A stretch of 7,593 nt of DNA from Methanosaeta sp. UBA80 (GCA_002505805.1 DAWB01000243.1:741-8333); one strand, 5' to 3'; counted from the stretch's first letter, positions 1 to 6,331 are shown. Numbers and translations: made by a program. Notes: a model not told the origin generated them from the letters alone.

Positions 1-264
1 GGCGATCTCCACCATCATCTTGGCCGCGGGGTGCTCTATGTCCATCTCCTTAAGAATAGTGACGCCGTCGTTGGTTATGACCACATCGCCCAGGGTATCG
101 ACCATCATCTTGTCCATGCCCTTGGGCCCCAGGGTGGTCCGGACCGCTCCGGCCACGGCCTTGGCGGCCATGATGTTCGATTTCTGTGCTTCCCGGCCAG
201 CCGTTCTCTGGCTGCCTTCCTTGAGAATTAGTACTGGTGTTCCACCAAATTGTCCTGCTGCCAT
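1..264 (-). CDS. Thermosome (group II chaperonin) subunit, N-terminal part, cut by window edge
   Basis: Cytoplasmic ATP-dependent protein-folding machine; subunits of this family form double-ring complexes that enclose unfolded proteins. Only the first 88 residues of roughly 550 are present, and the frame is open through base 1. Visible hallmarks are the N-terminal [14 protein letters not shown] segment (residues 7-20), the apical-equatorial signature [16 protein letters not shown] (41-56), which carries the nucleotide-phosphate-binding LGPKG loop, and [18 protein letters not shown] (59-76). The catalytic GDGTT motif would lie just beyond the edge. The start is ATG at 264, with a strong GGAGG site (271-275) 6 nt upstream and a TATA box further upstream. 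Archaea often carry two or three paralogues (thsA/thsB/thsC); the N-terminus alone does not say which this is, so no symbol is given. The gene is transcribed alone, 107 bp downstream of the membrane-protein gene. Confidence 0.95.
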   Translation of the reverse strand, partial: MAAGQFGGTPVLILKEGSQRTAGREAQKSNIMAAKAVAGAVRTTLGPKGMDKMMVDTLGDVVITNDGVTILKEMDIEHPAAKMMVEIA

Positions 265-318
265 TCTATTTCCTCCAAATAGGATTAAATCAAAGCGAGA
301 TATCCGGTGTTTGAACTT

Positions 319-328
319 CTATATAAAG
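319..328 (-). promoter_or_regulatory. TATA box of the thermosome gene
   Basis: Read on the minus strand this is CTTTATATAG, a very good archaeal box A, preceded by a GC-rich GCCGC that could serve as part of a BRE. With initiation about 26-27 bp downstream (near 297), the leader would be about 33 nt and contain the GGAGG ribosome site. This spacing fits a separately transcribed gene. A heat-shock operator could not be recognised. Confidence 0.6.
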
Positions 329-371
329 GCGGCGGGCATTTCAAGGAGAGGCTACTCCCAAATAGGACGGC

Positions 372-1412
372 CTAGGCCCTTGATCCGTTGGAGGCCTTCT
401 CCTGGCGGATCATGTACTGGAGAACCAGAAGGACCAGTATGTTTCCCGCCAGTCCCAGCAGGGCCAAAAACTGCACTCTGTAGAAGAGGAAGACCTGCAC
501 CAGGAATATCTGCACCAGCACTGCTCCCTTGAAAAGCTCATAAGATTGCAGCCGGCTGGCGGCCATGCGTATGGCGGCGGCGCCGACCAGGGCGGCGGCC
601 AGGCTGGCGGAGAAGAGCCCCGCCAGGTCAAAGAAGTTTATGGAGGGGAATATGTCGTCCAGAGCCACATCCCAGTGGAATTTGGCATAGAGCAGGAGCA
701 GTCCTAAAGCTATAGCCGAAACGGACTGCAAAACGAAGAAAGCGATCATGGCCTTGACAAACCAGGGCCTTTTGATCAGCCGGATGTAGATCAACCTGCT
801 CTTGTACTTGACCCTGGTGTAGAAGTCGGGTCGGGGCACAGGCACGGAATCGGTGGAGTGGAGAAGCTCCTGCAGGGAATAAACCAGCGGATCGTTGGGA
901 GGAAGGTCCTGCAGCAGCTTCAGGGCCCGCCTTCTCTCCCGGTGGTCCAGGTCCTCCAGGACCACCTCCTTGGCCAGCTCCAGGACATTGACCAGCTTCT
1001 CCTGATCGCTGAGAGTGGTTTTATTGACCAGAACCTCTACCAGGAGGTAGAGCAAAACGAAGACCAGATAGATCAAGGCCACTGTGGGCTCATAGAAGTA
1101 GTCGTTGTCGCCGGTGATGAACTTGCCCAGCTCGTCGATAAAGGCCCCGAATCCGAAGCCTCCCAAAACCGCCACGATGTAGTAAGCGGACTTGTTGATG
1201 AAGGCCAGGGCAATGACCAGGGCGACCATCATCAGCACCCCGCCCAAAAGGACATGGGCGATGTGAAGATCGCCGGGGCTGAGGGAGGGATAGCCGGTGA
1301 GGGCTAAGAAGAAGCGGATGGCTAAGACGGAGAAGACGGCGGTGACCAGGAAGAGCTCCAGAAGGGTGGAAGCTTCCTGGTTTCTCATGAGGTGGCGGTT
1401 GAAGAGCTTCAT
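372..1412 (-). CDS. Conserved polytopic membrane protein of unknown function
   Basis: No function recognised. The 346-residue product has about four hydrophobic helices in its first third (roughly 17-38, 52-72, 77-92, 108-127), then a charged, probably cytoplasmic stretch (130-215) rich in leucine-heptad-like sequence, then about four more helices (218-242, 260-285, 294-312, 314-334). The most distinctive part is residues 86-106, containing [16 protein letters not shown] followed by DNDYF. These acidic and aromatic residues at the edge of a membrane helix resemble a motif I recall from uncharacterised bacterial and archaeal membrane proteins. The frame stays open to an ATG at 1499, but that adds 29 residues of poor-looking sequence. 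The ATG at 1412 is preferred because a TATA-like box sits about 50 bp upstream of it, inside the longer version. Its Shine-Dalgarno (AAAGGA) is weak. It is divergent from the nuclease gene. Confidence 0.8.
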   Translation of the reverse strand: MKLFNRHLMRNQEASTLLELFLVTAVFSVLAIRFFLALTGYPSLSPGDLHIAHVLLGGVLMMVALVIALAFINKSAYYIVAVLGGFGFGAFIDELGKFITGDNDYFYEPTVALIYLVFVLLYLLVEVLVNKTTLSDQEKLVNVLELAKEVVLEDLDHRERRRALKLLQDLPPNDPLVYSLQELLHSTDSVPVPRPDFYTRVKYKSRLIYIRLIKRPWFVKAMIAFFVLQSVSAIALGLLLLYAKFHWDVALDDIFPSINFFDLAGLFSASLAAALVGAAAIRMAASRLQSYELFKGAVLVQIFLVQVFLFYRVQFLALLGLAGNILVLLVLQYMIRQEKASNGSRA

Positions 1413-1454
1413 GGGGAGAGGATCCTTTGTGGATGGGGAGTGATGGATTGGTGA

Positions 1455-1466
1455 GAGATAAAAGCT
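1455..1466 (-). promoter_or_regulatory. Possible TATA box of the membrane-protein gene
   Basis: On the minus strand the sequence reads AGCTTTTATCTC, a reasonable box A. Initiation about 27 bp downstream (near 1433) would give a leader of about 20 nt before the ATG at 1412. If this is the real promoter, it excludes the longer start at 1499. Confidence 0.4.
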
Positions 1467-1542
1467 CTTCTGGCAGGCTAATCTCAATGCATTTAACATG
1501 CTCCCAAATTTTTATCTTCATATCAGCATAGATGTGCATCAA

Positions 1543-1550
1543 CATATATC
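1543..1550 (+). promoter_or_regulatory. Possible TATA box of the secreted nuclease gene
   Basis: CATATATC lies in an AT-rich stretch 59 bp upstream of the nuclease ATG. Predicted initiation near 1573 would give a leader of about 36 nt ending in GAGGT (1601-1605). A small inverted repeat, CTCATG/CATGAG (1569-1587), falls at the start of that leader. Confidence 0.35.
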
Positions 1551-1608
1551 AAAAATGCAAATGTTTTTCTCATGGTGCAGGCATGAGCGCAATCAAAGAT
1601 GAGGTCCA

Positions 1609-2298
1609 ATGAGAAATGAAATCATTTCCCTCTCGATTATCCTGATGCTGTTGATCTCACCAATAGCTTTGGCCGCGCCCGGAGAAGCCAATGGCACTGT
1701 GACCTATGTGGTGGATGGTGATACCATCTATGTCCAGATCCAGGGCTACGACACCAGGATTGGTAATATCACAGTGCGGCTAGCGGATATTGATAGCCCC
1801 GAAATGAACACTGTCAAGGGGCCCTCCTGCAAGCAGTTTGCTCAACTTCAATTGAACGGCAGCTCAGTCACATTGGACCTAGATGATAAGACTGGTAAAG
1901 ATGGCAGTGGACGTTGGGTGGCGGTTTTATATCGCAAAGAGCAAGATGGTACTTTGGTCAACTTTAACAAGATGATCGTCGACTCCGGGTATGCGTGCAT
2001 CTGCGATTATCTGAATAACGAATTCGATCCTCTCGCATGGTGGATTGATGCCGATTTTGCAGAGGCCTGTAGATTGGAAATGCCTGACAATAGGAGGATC
2101 AACTGCACTGATGTTAAATGTAGCAATAATAAATGTTTCGATGGTCCGGTTGTCGGGAATGAGGCAACTGGCAAATATCATTATCCTTGCTGTCCTCGGG
2201 CTAAGGAGATGGATAGATCAAATGCGATCTGGTTTATCAGCTCAGAGGATGCTCGGAGCCGAGGATATGTGCCCTGCAATGTGTGTTGCTATCTATAG
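1609..2298 (+). CDS. Secreted staphylococcal-nuclease-family protein with C-terminal cysteine-rich zinc-binding-like module
   Basis: Predicted exported, calcium-dependent phosphodiesterase acting on DNA/RNA outside the membrane. Residues 1-22 form a signal peptide ending near LAAPG. The SNase fold covers about 28-150: VVDGDTI (34-40) supplies the first metal-binding aspartate D36, VRLADIDSPE (56-65) gives the equivalents of S. aureus R35 (R57), D40 (D62), T41 (S63) and E43 (E65), and GRWVAVLY (101-108) gives the R87 equivalent R102. All key catalytic positions therefore appear intact. After a cysteine-rich linker (C154, C166, C171, C176), residues 182-226 match the small Ada-like metal-binding module often attached to SNases, with H191, C195, C223 and C226 as likely zinc ligands. 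The mature part has 12 cysteines. The start is ATG 1609, after GAGGT with short (3 nt) spacing. The gene is AT-richer than its neighbours, with stretches near 40% GC, suggesting a different history. It converges on the phosphatase-like gene with only 26 bp between. Confidence 0.88.
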   Translation: MRNEIISLSIILMLLISPIALAAPGEANGTVTYVVDGDTIYVQIQGYDTRIGNITVRLADIDSPEMNTVKGPSCKQFAQLQLNGSSVTLDLDDKTGKDGSGRWVAVLYRKEQDGTLVNFNKMIVDSGYACICDYLNNEFDPLAWWIDADFAEACRLEMPDNRRINCTDVKCSNNKCFDGPVVGNEATGKYHYPCCPRAKEMDRSNAIWFISSEDARSRGYVPCNVCCYL

Positions 2299-2324
2299 CT
2301 ATAAATCGATCATGCATTTCTGAT

Positions 2325-3698
2325 TCAGTCGCCTTTTCGCCATATCCGCACTAGGGCAAAAGCCCCCACCAGATTGATGATCAGTATGAGCACCACCCCC
2401 ACAATTCTCTTCCACCCCTCCCCCAGCCCCGGCCTTCCCAGATCCAACGCCACATCCCCATTCACCGTCACCGGCCACTCCTTCTCCCCCGCCCTCAGGG
2501 CATATGCCCCGCGGGAGAGGCCCCAGAAGATGCACTGCCCGGCGCTGCCCTCAGCCAGCCTCTCCTCCCCCTGCCACAGGGCAAGATCCTCCGGCGCGCC
2601 GCTGACGGCAAGCCGGAAGCTTTCCGCCACGGGCATTTCCTTGCCGTTTCCCGTGAGGCCGGCGGAGATGTTCAGTAGAGAGAGCAGGGTTGGTGCTATG
2701 TCTGTCTCTGACCAGCTGCCGCCCAGATTAAGCTCCTCCACCCCCGGCCCCAGGAAGACCAGGGGCACCCTCCGGGCCTCCAGCCTATCTGCATACTTTT
2801 CCGCCGAGTGTCCTCCTTTGCCCTCCCGGTTGGGAAAGACCATGCCGTGATCGGCGGTGACCACCAGCAGCACATGCTTCTTCCGGCAGGTCTCAGCCAG
2901 CTTTCCCAGCGGCTCATCCAGGGCGGCGACGGTCTCTCGATAGCCCTCCGCTCCCAGCTCGTGCCCGGCGCTGTCCGTCCCTCCGGCATTGACCAGCATG
3001 ATGAATTTGCGGCCGGAGAGATTGCCCACCAAATCCGCCGCCGCATCCAGGGCCCAGGCATTATAATTGATATATGCAAGAGTTCCCTGCTCTCCGGTAT
3101 ACCGGCCAAATCTGTCCCGCCACTTCTGTAGAATGGGGGAGAGGCTGGCTGCCGCACCGGCCCGAAATCCCGGTATGGGCTCCGCCCCATGCAGGGAGTT
3201 GTCGTCCAGATAGAGAACCGCGTCCATCTCCTGCAAGACTGGCATGGCATCTCCCCTCTGCAGCAGCCCCAGGCAGAGATAGCCCTCCTCCCTCGCCGCA
3301 TCGAATACCGTTTTCCCCGGATGCCCTGGGTCGACATCAGCCCTTCCGGTGATTAGAACGCTGTGGCTCTGGGTGGTTTCAGGAACAGGCACCTGAACAT
3401 CCACCACGCGCGTCGCGCCGCCGCTGAGGTTGAAGAGCACTGCACCTTCCAGAGGCGAGCCGTCCAGGGCATAGGCCCGGTGCTCAGGATAAATATAGGA
3501 TGAGCCGAGGCCATCCACCACCAGCAGGACGAGGCCGGAAGGCTCTCTGATGGGCTCGGACTCCATATTGGCGGCCCGGCCCGCTTCAGATGTTATAAAC
3601 GCCAGCAACAAGAAAAGGAGGAGAAGGATCGTCCCGGTTATCTTTGTGTTTTCATGACAGCGTTTATGCTCTTGCTTCTCTCTCCAAAACTCTTTCAC
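2325..3698 (-). CDS. Membrane-anchored alkaline-phosphatase-superfamily hydrolase (phosphatase/phosphodiesterase-like)
   Basis: Predicted extracytoplasmic two-metal hydrolase of the alkaline phosphatase/iPGM/nucleotide pyrophosphatase superfamily; the substrate is not known. The 457-residue protein has a hydrophobic signal anchor at about 20-36, a catalytic domain from about 55 to 350, and a C-terminal membrane helix at about 432-452 followed by a basic tail (RIWRKGD). Metal-site motifs are visible in the usual order: LLVVDGLGSS (58-67, D62), TQSHSVLITGR (109-119, with S111 or S113 as nucleophile candidate), NAGGTDSAGHELG (237-249, D242 and H246), VTADHGM (280-286, D283 and H284) and KGGHSAE (294-300, H297). 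ETDIAPTLLSLL (331-342) is the typical end of the fold. A small beta-rich segment (about 355-425) precedes the last helix. The start is GTG at 3698; no better in-frame start precedes the signal segment, and ribosome-site support is weak. It lies 182 bp downstream of fae-hps, with its own TATA box and the fae-hps terminator between. Confidence 0.85.
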   Translation of the reverse strand: MKEFWREKQEHKRCHENTKITGTILLLLFLLLAFITSEAGRAANMESEPIREPSGLVLLVVDGLGSSYIYPEHRAYALDGSPLEGAVLFNLSGGATRVVDVQVPVPETTQSHSVLITGRADVDPGHPGKTVFDAAREEGYLCLGLLQRGDAMPVLQEMDAVLYLDDNSLHGAEPIPGFRAGAAASLSPILQKWRDRFGRYTGEQGTLAYINYNAWALDAAADLVGNLSGRKFIMLVNAGGTDSAGHELGAEGYRETVAALDEPLGKLAETCRKKHVLLVVTADHGMVFPNREGKGGHSAEKYADRLEARRVPLVFLGPGVEELNLGGSWSETDIAPTLLSLLNISAGLTGNGKEMPVAESFRLAVSGAPEDLALWQGEERLAEGSAGQCIFWGLSRGAYALRAGEKEWPVTVNGDVALDLGRPGLGEGWKRIVGVVLILIINLVGAFALVRIWRKGD

Positions 3699-3734
3699 AT
3701 TTTTAAGCTCAATTTCCTAGCTTGTACCCATTCC

Positions 3735-3743
3735 CATATAAAT
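3735..3743 (-). promoter_or_regulatory. TATA box of the phosphatase-like gene
   Basis: The minus strand reads ATTTATATG within a strongly AT-rich region, a good archaeal box A. Initiation about 27 bp downstream (near 3712) would leave a leader of about 14 nt before the GTG at 3698. This agrees with the weak ribosome site and supports transcription independent of fae-hps. Confidence 0.5.
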
Positions 3744-3834
3744 ATTTCTAAAAATTTAAGAAGTTACGAATAGGATGATCAATATTCCAGGACCCTATGC
3801 CTCCGCCTCAGGAATCTCAATTAATATAAAACAG

Positions 3835-3874
3835 AAAAAAAGAGAGAAGATGGCCGCGCATCTGAGATACTCAG
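3835..3874 (-). terminator. Probable fae-hps terminator: small hairpin plus T7 run
   Basis: Just downstream of the fae-hps stop, the minus strand carries a 5-bp stem with 3-nt loop (CTGAG-TAT-CTCAG, 3862-3874). About 20 nt further on is a pyrimidine stretch with seven consecutive T (3841-3835), followed by TCTGTTTT. Oligo-T runs are the main intrinsic termination signal in archaea. The hairpin may be incidental because it arises from a 10-bp tandem duplication. Confidence 0.5.
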
Positions 3875-3883
3875 AGATACTCA
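3864..3883. repeat. Perfect 10-bp tandem duplication at the fae-hps stop codon
   Basis: GAGATACTCA occurs twice head to tail (3864-3873 and 3874-3883). The right copy ends with the bases that encode the TGA stop of fae-hps on the minus strand. It is probably a small slippage duplication. Confidence 0.8.
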
Positions 3884-5068
3884 GAAGTCGGTCATAACCC
3901 GGTACTGGTCTATCTCCGTCTGCTGGAGGCCCGCCAGGAACTGCTCGGCCATGTCGCGAATGTCCTTGGAGCGGGTGATGGCCCGGCCCACTACCAGTAT
4001 GTCCGCACCTGCGGCCAGAGCCGCCGCTTCAGTATCCACCCGGATGCCTCCCGCCACGGCTACCAGAAGCCTGCGGCCCTCTTTGGCCAGAGCCTTGATC
4101 GCCGGTATGTTCTGCCAGGCGTGAGCGCTCTTCTCCATATCGATGGCCCGGTGCAGCTCCACCACATCGGGCAGCACCTCCAGGCTTTTAAGAACTGCCA
4201 GGGGATCAGTCACATTGAGCATATCGATGATGGAGTAGATTCCCGTCTTCCGGGCCTCCCGGATGGACAGCTCCAGGGTCTTCTTGGGAGCCAGGCCGGA
4301 TATGACCACGGCATCGGCTGTTGAGTCCGCTGCCAGACGCACCTCCAGGTTGCCCGTGTCCAGGGTATTGAGGTCCAGTATGACAAAAGCCCCGGGGCGA
4401 ATGGCCCGGATCTCCTTGACCACATTTATGCCCAGCATCTTGACCAGGGGGGTTCCCACCTCGATCAGTATATGGTCGCTCTCCGGCAGAGCGGCCAGCA
4501 CCCGGCGCACCTCGGCCACGTCCACCAGATCGAAGGCCACCTGAAGATAGGGCGGATCCCATAGCCGGGTCACCCGGAATCCCATGATGGGGTGGGTGGA
4601 GCGGTCCTTCTCGTATAGCATCAGATCCACATCCGGGAAGCCGGCCATCGCCCTCTCTATAGCCAGCTTTGTCGCCCCGTAGTTGTAGCGGTAGATGGCA
4701 TCGTAATCCCTGGCCTGGGGATGGATGAATACGGATACGATGACCAGTAGCTCCTCGGCCTTATCTTTGGGAATCACCCCTTCCGCCACCGCATCGGCTA
4801 CAGCCTTGGCCACAGCCATCTGAGCCGGACCGAATATCTGGGCCGCCTGCTCCATATTCTTTACTGTCACTTTGGGTACGATCAGCGTGGACGGCTTGGG
4901 CGGCAGATTGGGCCGGATGACACCCAGGAGGGGGGTATGCCCTGCTGAAAGCTGCGTCAGTCCGGAGGCAAAGGCCGTGGCCACCGGTCCCTCCTTATCT
5001 CCGATGATCAGATCGATATGAGCAATCTCAGGCTCCTTTCCTATGAGAGCCTCTCCTACCAAAAACAA
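3881..5068 (-). CDS. fae-hps: Bifunctional formaldehyde-activating enzyme / 3-hexulose-6-phosphate synthase
   Basis: Cytoplasmic fusion found in methanogens. Fae condenses formaldehyde with tetrahydromethanopterin (or the sarcinapterin form) to methylene-H4MPT. Hps interconverts formaldehyde plus ribulose 5-phosphate with hexulose 6-phosphate. In methanogens lacking an oxidative pentose phosphate route, the pair is thought to run towards ribulose 5-phosphate, with Fae removing the formaldehyde. Residues 1-165 are the Fae domain: MFLVGEALIG start, the catalytic histidine H17 in AHIDL, GLTQLSAGHTPLL (36-48), and VFIHPQARDY (113-122). Residues about 170-395 are the Hps (OMPDC-superfamily) barrel: LQVAFD (D180), IEVGTPLVK (E203), LDLNTLDTGN (231-240; D232 and D237), LHRAID (H306), AVAGGIR (R343) and the phosphate loop VVGRA (359-363). 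The signature is usually DxKxxD, but here the lysine position is N234. The start is TTG 5068: an in-frame stop lies just upstream, AGAGGTGA is 6 nt before it, and the N-terminus aligns exactly with the family. Length 395 residues is normal. Confidence 0.96.
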   Translation of the reverse strand: MFLVGEALIGKEPEIAHIDLIIGDKEGPVATAFASGLTQLSAGHTPLLGVIRPNLPPKPSTLIVPKVTVKNMEQAAQIFGPAQMAVAKAVADAVAEGVIPKDKAEELLVIVSVFIHPQARDYDAIYRYNYGATKLAIERAMAGFPDVDLMLYEKDRSTHPIMGFRVTRLWDPPYLQVAFDLVDVAEVRRVLAALPESDHILIEVGTPLVKMLGINVVKEIRAIRPGAFVILDLNTLDTGNLEVRLAADSTADAVVISGLAPKKTLELSIREARKTGIYSIIDMLNVTDPLAVLKSLEVLPDVVELHRAIDMEKSAHAWQNIPAIKALAKEGRRLLVAVAGGIRVDTEAAALAAGADILVVGRAITRSKDIRDMAEQFLAGLQQTEIDQYRVMTDF

Positions 5069-5074
5069 AAAGAT

Positions 5075-5082
5075 TCACCTCT
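5075..5082 (-). promoter_or_regulatory. Strong ribosome-binding site that fixes the TTG start of fae-hps
   Basis: The minus strand reads AGAGGTGA, complementary to the archaeal 16S rRNA 3' end, 6 nt before the TTG at 5068. The TGA within it is also the in-frame stop that rules out any longer start. No ATG exists near the family's expected N-terminus. Confidence 0.85.
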
Positions 5083-5103
5083 GGGGGAGGTTGAGCAATC
5101 TCT

Positions 5104-5115
5104 CTATTTTAATCC
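5104..5115 (-). promoter_or_regulatory. Possible TATA box of fae-hps
   Basis: The minus strand reads GGATTAAAATAG in the 65-bp gap after the Trx-CcdA gene. Initiation near 5081 would start the mRNA at the ribosome site, a short leader of about 13 nt. The box is mediocre, and read-through from the upstream gene is an alternative. Confidence 0.3.
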
Positions 5116-5133
5116 TTTTGCTTTTCCCCTCAA

Positions 5134-6279
5134 TCAGATGATCTGCCAGTAGATGAGCGGAGCCAGAACGAGCAGGGTCAGGCCGGTAGCCAGCCTCATC
5201 CCCACACGGTGGTTTTTGCGGAAGGAGTCAACCTGCTCCGGACTCATTCCCAGAGCGATTGCCCCGCCCAGGAGAAGAATGGGCAGTACGACGCCGAGGT
5301 TGAAGAAGAAGAGATAGATCGAGCCCGCCAGATAGCTCTGGGTGGAGAGTAGGTCGAGTATCGCGAGGTAGATGGCTCCGACGCAAGGTGCTTTTACCAG
5401 GGAGAAGAGGGCCCCGATCAAAAAGTATGAGCTGTATCGCCCTCCTTTCACCCCGGACTGGAAGTAGGGCATAATCCAGTCGGTGCGGAAGATGGAAGGC
5501 CGGCCCGCCTTCAGGCGCAGGCCGTCCCAGATCTGTGAGAGGCCGGCCAGAAGGAGAAAGAGGGTCAGAATATAGCGAAAGGCGTCCGCTATGGCTTTCG
5601 TCTCCAGCAGCCGCTGCATGCCCAGGCCGAAGAGAAAGTACATGGTGAATATCCCCGCGGAGAAGAAAGCCACCATCAGTACCAGATCCCGCCTCTTTCC
5701 CGATGTGGAGAGCACCGATGCCGCTAAAAAGACCAGAATCCCCAGCAGGCAGGGATTGAATCCCGCCACCAGCCCCGCCCCCAAAACCGCGGATATGCTG
5801 TATGCGGAGATCTGCTCGAGGTCGATCTCCGAGTGCGAGATGGCTTGGGCCGCGCTCCCGCTCTGGTTTTCCGGATGGCTGGGAAGGCCGATGGAGGGCG
5901 GGACGGGAGGACTCTGATTGGCCAGAGCGTTTCGGATGAGCCTCTCCAGCCGGGCATCGTCTTTCTCATAATCCCGGTAGTCTATCACATGACTGCCGAT
6001 GATGATGGATGGGACATCCCTGGAGCCATACTGCTTGATGATGCGGTGCCCCTCATCGGAATAATAGTAATAACTGGTGATGTTAAGGGATATATCCTGC
6101 CCCACCTTCTCCAGGACTCTCTCCGCCGCAGCGCATTTGGTGCAGCCGGGTGAGTCTATGAAGAGAACCTCAGCTCCGCTGCCCCCTTCTGCCAGCCCAG
6201 AGCAGGGGAAAGCTGCACCATATAGAAGGATAAGTGCCAGGGCCAGGCGGGCGGCAAGAGTGAGGTTTATGATGCGCAT
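5134..6279 (-). CDS. Thioredoxin-fold domain fused to CcdA/DsbD-like membrane thiol-disulfide carrier
   Basis: Predicted to move reducing equivalents from the cytoplasm across the membrane to exported thiols, in the manner of DsbD/CcdA. Residues 1-30 are a signal sequence. Residues 36-120 form a thioredoxin/glutaredoxin-like domain outside the membrane, with active site CTKC (C46, C49) and the cis-proline loop DVPS (P90). A proline-rich linker (124-150) leads to a CcdA-type domain with about six helices (roughly 160-190, 199-220, 234-252, 284-310, 318-344, 362-380). The two conserved redox cysteines are in GFNPCLLG (C177) and LVKAPCVGA (C299), the standard CcdA positions. The order, with the Trx domain first, differs from DsbD, where it is at the C-terminus. 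CcdA homologues also serve cytochrome c maturation, so that role is possible. ATG 6279 is preceded by AGGT at 5-nt spacing. The gene lies 118 bp downstream of the DNRLRE-type gene and 65 bp upstream of fae-hps. Confidence 0.9.
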   Translation of the reverse strand: MRIINLTLAARLALALILLYGAAFPCSGLAEGGSGAEVLFIDSPGCTKCAAAERVLEKVGQDISLNITSYYYYSDEGHRIIKQYGSRDVPSIIIGSHVIDYRDYEKDDARLERLIRNALANQSPPVPPSIGLPSHPENQSGSAAQAISHSEIDLEQISAYSISAVLGAGLVAGFNPCLLGILVFLAASVLSTSGKRRDLVLMVAFFSAGIFTMYFLFGLGMQRLLETKAIADAFRYILTLFLLLAGLSQIWDGLRLKAGRPSIFRTDWIMPYFQSGVKGGRYSSYFLIGALFSLVKAPCVGAIYLAILDLLSTQSYLAGSIYLFFFNLGVVLPILLLGGAIALGMSPEQVDSFRKNHRVGMRLATGLTLLVLAPLIYWQII

Positions 6280-6302
6280 CAGCTACCTAAGATACGGAAG
6301 AA

Positions 6303-6310
6303 GTATAAAA
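6303..6310 (-). promoter_or_regulatory. Possible TATA box of the Trx-CcdA gene
   Basis: The minus strand reads TTTTATAC, a good box A, but its centre is only about 27 bp from the ATG at 6279. Initiation would therefore fall at or next to the start codon, giving a leaderless or nearly leaderless mRNA. That would leave the AGGT ribosome site unused unless transcripts also enter from upstream. Confidence 0.35.
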
Positions 6311-6331
6311 TCCCCATGATGCGTCTTTGGC

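Noticed and set aside
275..366. CCAAATAGGA present twice (275-284 and 357-366) as a possible attachment site or direct repeat
   Set aside because: Only 10 bp, one copy covers the thermosome ribosome site, and there is no mobile-element gene nearby; treated as coincidence.
20..532. 170-codon plus-strand open frame across the thermosome start and the membrane-protein end
   Set aside because: It is antisense to two well-supported genes, crosses their intergenic promoter region, and its product is low-complexity proline/arginine-rich with no recognisable fold.
858..1307. 149-codon plus-strand open frame inside the membrane-protein gene
   Set aside because: It is a glutamine/valine/aspartate-rich mirror of the leucine-rich coding strand, with no ribosome site; a typical antisense shadow in GC-rich DNA.
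1413..1499. 29-residue N-terminal extension of the membrane protein from ATG 1499
   Set aside because: The extension has no membrane or conserved character, its GGGAG is only 1 nt from the ATG, and a TATA-like box lies inside it; the ATG at 1412 is preferred.
2294..2303. 10-bp palindrome TATAGCTATA at the nuclease stop codon as a possible terminator or operator
   Set aside because: It is AT-only apart from the central GC, has no loop or T-run, and can easily arise by chance between convergent genes.
2374..2850. 158-codon plus-strand open frame antisense to the phosphatase-like gene
   Set aside because: The coding strand has the complete metal-site motif set, and the antisense product is serine/proline-rich without domain features.
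2696..3337. 213-codon minus-strand open frame overlapping the phosphatase-like gene in another frame
   Set aside because: It is tryptophan/arginine/proline-rich with no ribosome site, while the overlapping frame encodes conserved motifs.
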